Assembly: GCF_004565475.1 (NCBI RefSeq)
Contig: NZ_SRHX01000005.1
Location: forward strand, 62,001-126,000
Direction: 5' to 3'
Source of the DNA: Lonepinella koalarum
GTDB taxonomy: Bacteria; Pseudomonadota; Gammaproteobacteria; Enterobacterales; Pasteurellaceae
DNA: 64,000 nt
Below are positions 27,409-35,733 of the stretch, piece by piece (position 1 is the first letter of the stretch; each line of letters starts with the position of its first letter). Both the position numbers and the translations under genes were made by a program. Below the pieces are notes generated by a model. That model was not told the DNA's origin and searched no databases. It saw only the letters and a program-made list of their open reading frames with translations.

Positions 27409-29526
27409 ATGACAAAATCATTTCAATATTCTTATTTAACGCTTGCCTTATCCAGCATTTTTTCAGTTGCTTATGCAACGGAAAATAGCAGCCTAGATCA
27501 GATTGATGTATATGAAACAATTACATCGCAAAGTCAGCTTTATTCACCAAGTATGAGCTATGTTGGCACTAAGGTGGCAACCCCGTTGGTGCGTACGCCA
27601 ATGGGGATTACGGTCGTCACTGAGAAACAAATCCAAGATCGTAATGCTCAGGATATTGCACAAAGTTTGGATTATACATCGGGCTTACTGAGCGGTTATC
27701 GGGGTAAAAACAGTATGTTGGAAATCATGGTGAGGGGAATTGGTTATAAAAGTGATGGTGGCGGTGTGCCGACCTATTTAAACGGCATAGCCTATCAGGG
27801 ATCTTATGAAATGGATCCGTTCTTTTTGGAAAGTATCAATGTGATTAAAGGACCTGCTTCGGTGCTTTACGGACAAGCCAATCCGGGTGGTGTAGTGGAT
27901 ATTGTGACTAAAAAACCGACCAAAAAAGACCGCACTTTGCTACAAGCCAAGGTGGGAACGGACGATTATTATCAGCTGGGTTTGGATATGGATCGCAAAA
28001 TCAACGATCAATTATCCGTACGTGTAGTAGGCAATCTCAAACGCTTAGACTGGAAAGAACGCTTTACCCGTCAACAGGGCGGCACCATTGCACCGTCCTT
28101 AACTTGGTCGCCAAGTCAGCAGACGGATTGGACTATCAGTTTGTTTTATCAGAAAAATCCGAAAATGGGGCAACGTAATTTCTTAATGAGAGAAGGGACG
28201 ATTGAGTCAGTCAATGGGTCAAAATTGCCTTATGATTTCTTTGTGGGCGATCCGAATTATCATAAATGGGCATTGGAACAATATCATCTTGGCAGTCAGT
28301 TTTCGCATCGGTTTAATGAAAATATCACTTTTAGACAAAATCTGCGTTACACTAAATCTGACGATGATTATCGTGGATTGTTGGGCTGGTATTATGCAGG
28401 GGATACCCGTTATGGGCGTGTAGCACGAACCTTTAGAGATGTTTACCACGAATTTGGTGTAGATAATCAATTAGAAACGAAATTTACCACGGGTTCGCTG
28501 AATCATACCTTGTTATCAGGGGTGGAATATAAACAATTCCGCTATGATTCTGTTGTTTATCACGGTCCAGCGCCGAGTATTGATTGGACGAATCCTGTTT
28601 ACGGTGTGACCATCAATCCGCCTGATTTGCTGACCAGCTCTGTGAAAGTGATTAAACAAACGGGTATCTATGTGCAAGATCAGATTTCTATGGGAAATAT
28701 GGATTTTTTATTAGGCGGTCGTTATGATGTTTCTCACAATCGTTATGATCAACGCTATAGTGTGTACGGTGAACCCAGTGAGCACAAACAACGAGATCAT
28801 AAATTTACTTGGCGGACAGGGGCGATTTATAATTTCGCCAATGGCATTGCTCCCTATATCAGTTATAGCACGTCTTTCCAGCCTGAAATTGGTGTGGATA
28901 GTCAGAATAATGCGTTAAAACCGACCACGGCAAAACAATATGAAATCGGGCTGAAATATCAGCCGAACGAACATATTTTATTTACCACCGCACTCTATCG
29001 TATTTTACAACATAATTTAGTCACCACCGATCCGAATACAAGGGAAAAAGCCCAAACGGGTGAAACCCGTACCAACGGCGTGGAAGTGGCGTTATCGGCG
29101 GATTTAACCGAAAATATCAGTGTTATCGGGTCTTATGCCTATACCAAGCGTAAAGTCACCCAAGATAAAGATCCGAGCAACGTAGGTAAAAAACCGTGGG
29201 GCGTGCCACATCATCAGGGATCCTTATGGGCGAAATACGCTTGGCATAATGGCGTGCTTGACGGTTTGGATATTGGGGCCGGGGTGCGTTATATGGGAAC
29301 CACTCAAGATCGTACCAATACCATTAGGGTGCCACATTATACGCTGTATGATATGTCCGTAGGCTATGATTTAGCCAAGTTAAGCAGTTCGCTCAAAGGG
29401 GCAACGGTGCAGGTGAACTTGAATAATTTGACGGATAAAAAATATGTCGCTTCTTGTGCCAGCGGGGATACCTGTTTTTATGGTACGGAGCGTACAGTGG
29501 TTGCAACCTTTAATTATCAATGGTAA
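27409..29526 (+). CDS. FhuA/FoxA-type siderophore receptor
   Basis: A 705-residue TonB-dependent receptor. Signal peptide about residues 1-23, ending VAYA. TonB box LDQIDVYE, plug with VRTPMGITVVTEKQI and INVIKGPASVLYGQANPGGVVDIVTKKP, the pattern of the FhuA/FhuE/FoxA siderophore class (ferrichrome- or ferrioxamine-like cargo), distinct from the FepA class upstream. The barrel ends ATFNYQW with an aromatic C-terminus. A Cys pair near the end (ASCASGDTCFYG) may form a disulphide. Regulated probably by the divergent AraC protein and Fur. Exact ligand unknown. Confidence 0.85.
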   Translation: MTKSFQYSYLTLALSSIFSVAYATENSSLDQIDVYETITSQSQLYSPSMSYVGTKVATPLVRTPMGITVVTEKQIQDRNAQDIAQSLDYTSGLLSGYRGKNSMLEIMVRGIGYKSDGGGVPTYLNGIAYQGSYEMDPFFLESINVIKGPASVLYGQANPGGVVDIVTKKPTKKDRTLLQAKVGTDDYYQLGLDMDRKINDQLSVRVVGNLKRLDWKERFTRQQGGTIAPSLTWSPSQQTDWTISLFYQKNPKMGQRNFLMREGTIESVNGSKLPYDFFVGDPNYHKWALEQYHLGSQFSHRFNENITFRQNLRYTKSDDDYRGLLGWYYAGDTRYGRVARTFRDVYHEFGVDNQLETKFTTGSLNHTLLSGVEYKQFRYDSVVYHGPAPSIDWTNPVYGVTINPPDLLTSSVKVIKQTGIYVQDQISMGNMDFLLGGRYDVSHNRYDQRYSVYGEPSEHKQRDHKFTWRTGAIYNFANGIAPYISYSTSFQPEIGVDSQNNALKPTTAKQYEIGLKYQPNEHILFTTALYRILQHNLVTTDPNTREKAQTGETRTNGVEVALSADLTENISVIGSYAYTKRKVTQDKDPSNVGKKPWGVPHHQGSLWAKYAWHNGVLDGLDIGAGVRYMGTTQDRTNTIRVPHYTLYDMSVGYDLAKLSSSLKGATVQVNLNNLTDKKYVASCASGDTCFYGTERTVVATFNYQW

Positions 29527-29564
29527 TTAGGATTGAAAGTTTACCGGACAAAATAATGAAAAAA

Positions 29565-29610
29565 CGACCGCACTTTAATTAACACTTTGGTTTACAGCCG
29601 GTCGATTTTT
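29565..29610 (+). terminator. Terminator after FhuA-type receptor
   Basis: CGACCG (29565-29570) and CGGTCG (29599-29604) flank a loop containing an uptake core, and ATTTTT follows. Confidence 0.6.
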
Positions 29611-29635
29611 ATCAAAATGGAAATTTTGTTTTGCA

Positions 29636-29664
29636 TTGAATGGTTAACCTGTTGAGTGTATGAT
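29636..29664 (+). promoter_or_regulatory. Promoter of cdd and the esterase gene
   Basis: TTGAAT (29636-29641), a 17-base spacer and TATGAT (29659-29664). It lies about 68 bases before cdd. No Fur-like palindrome overlaps it. Confidence 0.5.
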
Positions 29665-29732
29665 AAGAAAATATGCACACCCATAAGGTGCTAAATTTGG
29701 GAAAGAGATCAGGATGAAATTAAGGAGAAAAC

Positions 29733-30212
29733 ATGAAAAAACAACTTAATATAAATTATGAAAGTTTCGAATCCTACAATGAATTAAATGATATTGAACA
29801 AAAACTGTTTAATGTGGCAAAACAGGCTAGAAAAAAAGCTTATGCACCTTATTCTCATTTTTTAGTGGGGAGTGCGGTGTTGTTGGAAAATGGCGAAATT
29901 ATTGCGGGTAATAATCAAGAAAATGCTGCTTATCCATCAGGACTATGTGCGGAAAGAACCGCTATTTATTGGGCGTCAGCAAATTATCCTAAGCAAAAGA
30001 TTTTAAAAATATTTGTAGTAGGTGCACCACAAGATGAAATGAAAAATAGTCCTGTTCCGCCTTGTGGTGCTTGTCGGCAAAGTATTTTGGAATATGAAAC
30101 CAAACAATCACAAAATATAGAAATCTATTTTGCTTCTGTTTCAGGTGAAATTTTCAAAACTTATTCGATCAAAGATTTATTACCGTTTAATTTTGATGTG
30201 TCTTTTTTGTAG
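29733..30212 (+). CDS. cdd: Cytidine deaminase Cdd
   Basis: Zinc deaminase converting cytidine and deoxycytidine to uridines, pyrimidine salvage. The proton-shuttle motif CAERTA and the second zinc site PCGACRQ are both present, with a core start YAPYSHFLVGSAVL. At 159 residues it is a little longer than the common homotetrameric ~130-residue type, with an N-terminal extension of about 25 residues. AAGGAG ribosome site. The esterase gene begins 3 bases after its stop, so the two are probably co-transcribed although no functional link is obvious. Confidence 0.93.
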   Translation: MKKQLNINYESFESYNELNDIEQKLFNVAKQARKKAYAPYSHFLVGSAVLLENGEIIAGNNQENAAYPSGLCAERTAIYWASANYPKQKILKIFVVGAPQDEMKNSPVPPCGACRQSILEYETKQSQNIEIYFASVSGEIFKTYSIKDLLPFNFDVSFL

Positions 30213-30215
30213 AAC

Positions 30216-31754
30216 ATGATGAAAAAAATTACCGCACTTTTATTAATGAGTATGAGTACATTCGCTTACAGCCAATCCATTTCCTTACAAAATGGCGATT
30301 TTGTCAAAGGGGAATTTACTGTCACGGATAAAGACGGGGCTGATTTAGCCGTTGTTTTTGCGGATAAAAGCGAACGACGGTTGGTGCAAAATGTGGTGGG
30401 TAAGAAAGAGTTTGTGTTTAAAGCCGAGCAAACAGGCACGGCGGATTTTGTGATTTATTCATCACAAGGTAAAAAAGCCGAAATACAGCAGGATCAGATT
30501 CAGATTTTGCAACAGATCCCTGTGGAAAAGCAAAACGCATTACCAACGAAATACCTTAGCACCAAAATTCAACAGCTTGCCGAGCAAATCACGGAGCAAA
30601 ATAAAATGGCATTGTTAGACGAATTTTGGCAACAGGTGACAAAGCAAGGTACGCCATTAATTGAGCCAGTGGAAAATACGGATGAAAACGTAGTGACCTT
30701 TTTATGGCGTGGGGCGAAACACAATGTGTGGTTGTGGGGTTCGCCGAGCCGTGAAGATCATCATGATCAGCTTGAACGCTTGTTTGATTCGGATATTTGG
30801 TTTAAATCTTATCAACTGCCGAATGACAGTCTGGTTTCTTACGGCTTTGCTCCCGATGTGCCGACCTTGCCAGTAAGCCAAGGAGAACAACGGCGAGCCA
30901 TGTTAGCAACGTTGCAAGCGGATCCCTTTAATCCTCATACCTATCCAGCCAAGCCGAAATATCCGCAAGATAGATTTAGTTACGAGTCGGTATTAAAATT
31001 GAAAAATACACCACAATCGCCTTGGCTTGAAGCGAAAAGTGTAGCGCAAGGAACCTTGCAAAGTTACTCATTTCATAGCCAAATTTTAGGTAATGAGCGC
31101 CGTATTCGGATTTATCTGCCTACTCATTTTAATCCGAATAATCCTGATCTTCACTTGCTATTTTTGTTTGATGGCGCTGAATATGTGGCTAAAGTCGCGA
31201 CTCCGACGATATTGGATAATCTGATTGCTCAAGGCAAAATTCCGCCGACGGTTGCGGTGTTTATTGATAATCCAACTACCCAAGCCAGAAGAACGGAATT
31301 ACCGCCTAATCCCAATTTTGCCAACATGCTGGCAACGGAATTATATCCTTGGGTAAGCCAACAGCTAGGCATAAAAATTGCCGCAAAACACACCGCACTT
31401 GCTGGCTCCAGTTTTGGTGGATTAGCGACGGCATATATCGCCAATCAATATCCTGATATTTTTGGTAATGCTCTCGTGTTGTCAGGGTCATTTTGGTGGA
31501 AAGATCCGACAGCAAGTACACAATTTAACAACGCAATGGCACATTTATATGCCAGCCAAGCGCCAAAAGACATTCGTTTTTTTATCAGTGCAGGCATTTA
31601 TGAGCAAAGCATTTTAAACAGCTCAAGGCATTTTAAAGATGTGTTAATGGCAAAGAATTACCCAGTTATTTATCAGGAATATCATTCTGAACACGGTTAT
31701 TATTCGTGGCAAACGATTTTGCCTGAGGGCTTGCTGGCGTTGTTTGGTCAGTAA
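30216..31754 (+). CDS. Exported enterochelin-esterase-like hydrolase
   Basis: A 512-residue protein with a signal peptide (KKITALLLMSMSTFAYS), so periplasmic or exported. A middle region (about 150-240) resembles the Fes N-terminal domain (FLWRGAKHNVWLWGSP), and the C-terminal part is an esterase-D type alpha/beta hydrolase with nucleophile motif GSSFGG and a DGAEY block. Fes cleaves ferric enterobactin in the cytoplasm; IroE and Cee-type relatives act in the periplasm. This protein combines Fes-like architecture with export. An uptake core (30231-30239) encodes TAL in the signal peptide. Substrate is inferred. Confidence 0.85.
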   Translation: MMKKITALLLMSMSTFAYSQSISLQNGDFVKGEFTVTDKDGADLAVVFADKSERRLVQNVVGKKEFVFKAEQTGTADFVIYSSQGKKAEIQQDQIQILQQIPVEKQNALPTKYLSTKIQQLAEQITEQNKMALLDEFWQQVTKQGTPLIEPVENTDENVVTFLWRGAKHNVWLWGSPSREDHHDQLERLFDSDIWFKSYQLPNDSLVSYGFAPDVPTLPVSQGEQRRAMLATLQADPFNPHTYPAKPKYPQDRFSYESVLKLKNTPQSPWLEAKSVAQGTLQSYSFHSQILGNERRIRIYLPTHFNPNNPDLHLLFLFDGAEYVAKVATPTILDNLIAQGKIPPTVAVFIDNPTTQARRTELPPNPNFANMLATELYPWVSQQLGIKIAAKHTALAGSSFGGLATAYIANQYPDIFGNALVLSGSFWWKDPTASTQFNNAMAHLYASQAPKDIRFFISAGIYEQSILNSSRHFKDVLMAKNYPVIYQEYHSEHGYYSWQTILPEGLLALFGQ

Positions 31755-31802
31755 ATCACAATCGTATTGATGGTGGGTTTATCCCCACCTATCATCTAAT
31801 AA

Positions 31803-32198
31803 CTATGCCATTTTTTCCAACATTTCCGCTTCAGTCAATTTCGGTACATCATTTTTTAGTTCATAGAAAGACGGCTTTTTGTCGATGAAAACTTCGTCAG
31901 CCAAGGTAAACGTGGTTTGTCCGTAAAACAAGCCAGTGGAGACATAATAATGTTGCGTACCCAGCATGTGATAATAAAGATGTGAGCCGCAATTTCGGCA
32001 AAATGCACGTTCCGCCCATGGGGAAGATTGATAACAAGCAAGATACTCGTTTCCTGTGGTTTCTATTTTTTCACTATGAAATGCAAATAATGGACCGCTG
32101 TTCCAGCGTTGACACATACCGCAATGGCAGACACTGGCGTTTTGATTATCGGCAACCGTAAGTGTGATGGCGCCGCATAGACATTGACCTTTTATGAT
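31803..32198 (-). CDS. GFA-family protein with ATC at the start site
   Basis: Zinc-binding protein of the glutathione-dependent formaldehyde-activating (GFA) fold family, about 131 residues. The family cysteines are present: GQCLCGA, CHCGMCQRW and FCRNCGSH. The open frame extends upstream to an ATC codon (32198-32196) six bases after an AGGAG ribosome site, where relatives have ATG (MIKGQCLCG-type start). No ATG, GTG or TTG lies between the preceding in-frame TAA and this codon; the first internal ATG would lose two zinc ligand groups. So either ATC starts it or the gene is silenced. Formaldehyde function is not established for most members. Confidence 0.7.
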   Translation of the reverse strand: MIKGQCLCGAITLTVADNQNASVCHCGMCQRWNSGPLFAFHSEKIETTGNEYLACYQSSPWAERAFCRNCGSHLYYHMLGTQHYYVSTGLFYGQTTFTLADEVFIDKKPSFYELKNDVPKLTEAEMLEKMA

Positions 32199-32235
32199 GT
32201 TATTCTCCTTTGATGATGTTTATCATCGTTCGATT

Positions 32236-35200
32236 TTACCCCAAACTCTCCAACAAATTCTTCACAAATTCCAACCGCACTTTTGCCTGTTCTAAATTGC
32301 AAGTAAAGCGAAATTTAGTCGGACCGTCAAATTTAAACACCGCAGGTTGCTGTTTGATTAAGGCTAAAAACTTCATCGGATCAATATCTGCCGTTGGGTT
32401 AAATTCCACAAAACCACCGTGAGCAGTTGCATCAATTTTGATGACTTTTAGGGCTTTGGCAATCAAGCGTAACTCGGCGATTTGCAACAGATTTTTTGTT
32501 GGTTCTGGCAATAACCCAAAACGATCGATAAGTTCTACTTTCAATTCATCAAGAGCGGCTTTGTTTTCTGCCCCTGCAATGCGTTTATAGAATGACAACC
32601 GCATATTCACATCGCCCAAATAATCATCAGGTAACAGGGCAGGCACACGCAAATCAATGTCCACTTGCTGTTGGGTGAGTTCGTCCAAACTTGGCTCACG
32701 CCCTTCTTTCATCGCTTTCACCGCCGCTTCCAGCAATTCCATATACAGGCTAAAGCCGATGCTTTCAATTTGTCCGCTTTGTTCTTGCCCAAGTAATTCG
32801 CCAGCCCCACGAATTTCTAAATCGTGGGTCGCCAAAATAAAGCCAGCCCCGAGATTATCCAAACTTTCAAGGGCTTCAAGGCGTTTTACTGCATCTTTGC
32901 TGATGAGTTTTGGCGGCGGTGTCAGCAAATAAGCGTAGGCTTGATGATGAGAACGCCCCACCCGTCCACGCAGTTGGTGCAGTTGAGCCAAACCGAAATT
33001 ATCCGCTCGCTCAATAATGATTGTGTTAGCGGTCGGCACATCAATGCCCGTTTCAATAATGGTGGAGCAGACCAACACATTAAAACGTTGATGATAAAAA
33101 TCCGACATCACCCGTTCAAGATCCCGTTCCCGCATTTGTCCGTGACCGATCGTTACCCTTGCTTCGGGGACAAGTGCGGTGATTTTTTCCGCACATTTTT
33201 CAATGCTTGCCACATCATTATGCAAATAATACACCTGACCGCCACGCAGGATTTCACGCAAAATCGCTTCCCGAATGGTGAGATCGTCCGCTTGTCGCAC
33301 AAAGGTTTTAATGGTTAAACGGCGAGCAGGCGGCGTGGAAATAATAGACAGATCCCGAATACCGTTCATTGCCATATTCAGCGTGCGGGGAATCGGTGTC
33401 GCAGTTAGGGTCAGAATGTCAATATTGGCACGCAGCTGTTTGATTTTCTCTTTTTGTCGCACGCCGAAACGGTGTTCTTCATCAATAATCAGCAAACCGA
33501 GATCGCTAAATTTTACATCCGATTGAATCAGTTTGTGCGTACCGATCAGAATATCCACCTTGCCCTCGGCGAGATTGTCTAAAATCTGCTTTTGTTGTTT
33601 GGCGGTTTTAAAGCGTGACACCATTTCCACATTGACCGGCAAATTGGCAAAGCGGTCTTTGAAATTGTCAAAATGTTGTTGAGCCAGTAGCGTCGTTGGC
33701 ACCAGTACAGCCACTTGTTTATGATTCATCACCGCCAAAAATGCCGCACGCATTGCCACTTCGGTTTTGCCAAAACCCACATCGCCACACACCAGCCGAT
33801 CCATCGCTTTCGGTTGACACATATCGGCAATCACGGCGTGAATTGCCATTTCCTGATCAAGGGTTTCTTCAAACGGAAAGGTTGCTGCAAAGGCTTGATA
33901 GTCTTGTTTATCATATTGAAACGCAAAGCCTTTTTTAACTTCACGTTCGGCATACACATCAAGTAGTTCTGCTGCCACATCACGAATTCTTTCTGCCGCT
34001 TTGGAACGGGCTTTTCCCCACGCATCACTGCCGAGTTTATGCAAGGGGGCGGTTTCATCGCTACCACCCACATAACGGCTGATTAAATGCAGACTGGCGA
34101 CAGGCACATACAATTTGGCATCGTTGGCATAAGTCAACAGCAAATATTCCGCTTTCACGCCAGCATTTTCAAGGGTAACTAATCCGCCATAACGCCCTAC
34201 ACCGTGATCCAAATGCACTACCGCTTGTCCAATTTTTAGTTCGGCAAGATTGCGAATGAGCGTATCAGGATTGACCGTTTTGCGTTTATCACGGTGGCGT
34301 TGTTGTACTCTTGAACCGAGTAGTTCGTTTTCAGAAATTATCGCAATTTTGACCGCACTTTCGAGAACAAATCCCTGATCTAATGGGCTGATTTGTAAAC
34401 TAAATTGTTGCCCTAAAACATCATTAAAATCATTAATCTGTTTCGGCTTAATTTTCAACGGTGCTAACAAATCCAACAAGGTTTCCCGCCGTCCTTCGCT
34501 TTCCACCGAAAATAAAATCTTGCCGTCAAATTGTTCGATAAATTGGCGTAAGGCGTGCAATGGTTCTTTTTGTTGGGCTTGAATTTGTAACTCAGGCAAC
34601 GGACTTACGCTTAAATTGCTTTGCCGAACGGATTTTTTCAATACTTCGGATTTCAAAGAAATTCGGCGATATGCTTTCAAATGGCGATTAACTTCGTCTA
34701 TTTTCAGCCAAAGTTTGTTAGGGGGAAGCAGCGGTCGCATTGGATCCACTTTGCGACTGTCAAAACGGCTTTCCGCATCTTGATAAAACCGCTCACCTTG
34801 AGCTTGGAAGCCGTCAAAGTCCACAAATAGGGTGTTTGGCGGCAAATAATCAAACAAGGTCGCCATTTGCTCAAAAAACAGCGGTTGCCAGTATTCAATG
34901 CCCGACACCAGCGTGCCTTTACTCACTTGCTGATAAATATGCTCTGGATCACGGCGGATTTCGCCAAAGGTTTCGCGAAATTGGCTGCGGAAAAATTCAA
35001 TGCCTCGGCTATCCGTTGGAAATTCGTGAGCAGGCAACAGATTAATTTTGTCAATTTCAGTCAGCGTACGTTGGCTGTCCACATCAAAGGTGCGAATGGA
35101 ATCAATTTCATCATCAAAAAAATCCAACCGAAATGGCTCGCTGCTCCCCATTGGGAATAAATCCAACAGCGAACCCCGTACCGCAAATTCGCCCACTTCC

Positions 35201-35670
35201 AACACCTGTTCCACTGCCCGATAGCCTGCATTTTCCAGATTCAATCGAATTTTCTCAATATTCAGCCGATCACCTTTTTTAATCAATAACACATTTTGAC
35301 TTAAAAAAGACGGTGGACAAAGGCGTTGCATCAGCGTGGTAATCGGCAAAATTAACACGCCAGAGTTGTCTTGTTGCAAATAAAATAGGCTGCTTAGGCG
35401 AGCGGAAATAATCTCTTGATGGGGTGAAAACGCATCATAAGGCAAGGTTTCCCAATCGGGAAACAGTTGCACGGCTGGCAAAGTTTGGCGTAAAAGTTTT
35501 TCCAAACGCACCGCAGTTTTGCTGTCTTGCGTGACGATAATGGTTAACCCTTGATATTGTTGGACAATTTGGCTTAAAGCAAAACTGTCTGCACCCGCAA
35601 GGACGTTGCCGAGCAGTTTGTGATCTTGCGGTTGAGTGGGTATATCAAGTTGAAAAAATAGGTTATTCAT
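32236..35670 (-). CDS. mfd: Transcription-repair coupling factor Mfd
   Basis: DNA translocase of 1144 residues that removes stalled RNA polymerase and recruits UvrA. Order: N-terminal UvrB-like domain (1 to about 340), RNA-polymerase interaction domain near 470-530 (GQAVVHLDHGVGRYGGL), RecG-like helicase domain with Walker A GDVGFGKTEVAMRA (near 625) and DEEH box IDEEHRFG, the translocation motif after helicase domain 2, and a C-terminal TRCF domain. Three uptake cores lie inside (32274, 33172, 34352). The GFA gene follows 37 bases downstream in the same direction. Confidence 0.97.
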   Translation of the reverse strand: MNNLFFQLDIPTQPQDHKLLGNVLAGADSFALSQIVQQYQGLTIIVTQDSKTAVRLEKLLRQTLPAVQLFPDWETLPYDAFSPHQEIISARLSSLFYLQQDNSGVLILPITTLMQRLCPPSFLSQNVLLIKKGDRLNIEKIRLNLENAGYRAVEQVLEVGEFAVRGSLLDLFPMGSSEPFRLDFFDDEIDSIRTFDVDSQRTLTEIDKINLLPAHEFPTDSRGIEFFRSQFRETFGEIRRDPEHIYQQVSKGTLVSGIEYWQPLFFEQMATLFDYLPPNTLFVDFDGFQAQGERFYQDAESRFDSRKVDPMRPLLPPNKLWLKIDEVNRHLKAYRRISLKSEVLKKSVRQSNLSVSPLPELQIQAQQKEPLHALRQFIEQFDGKILFSVESEGRRETLLDLLAPLKIKPKQINDFNDVLGQQFSLQISPLDQGFVLESAVKIAIISENELLGSRVQQRHRDKRKTVNPDTLIRNLAELKIGQAVVHLDHGVGRYGGLVTLENAGVKAEYLLLTYANDAKLYVPVASLHLISRYVGGSDETAPLHKLGSDAWGKARSKAAERIRDVAAELLDVYAEREVKKGFAFQYDKQDYQAFAATFPFEETLDQEMAIHAVIADMCQPKAMDRLVCGDVGFGKTEVAMRAAFLAVMNHKQVAVLVPTTLLAQQHFDNFKDRFANLPVNVEMVSRFKTAKQQKQILDNLAEGKVDILIGTHKLIQSDVKFSDLGLLIIDEEHRFGVRQKEKIKQLRANIDILTLTATPIPRTLNMAMNGIRDLSIISTPPARRLTIKTFVRQADDLTIREAILREILRGGQVYYLHNDVASIEKCAEKITALVPEARVTIGHGQMRERDLERVMSDFYHQRFNVLVCSTIIETGIDVPTANTIIIERADNFGLAQLHQLRGRVGRSHHQAYAYLLTPPPKLISKDAVKRLEALESLDNLGAGFILATHDLEIRGAGELLGQEQSGQIESIGFSLYMELLEAAVKAMKEGREPSLDELTQQQVDIDLRVPALLPDDYLGDVNMRLSFYKRIAGAENKAALDELKVELIDRFGLLPEPTKNLLQIAELRLIAKALKVIKIDATAHGGFVEFNPTADIDPMKFLALIKQQPAVFKFDGPTKFRFTCNLEQAKVRLEFVKNLLESLG

Positions 35671-35733
35671 AACTGCGGTTAAAATTAAGGGGGAATCGTT
35701 AAATTCCCCGTATTATATCAAAAGAAAAGAATT

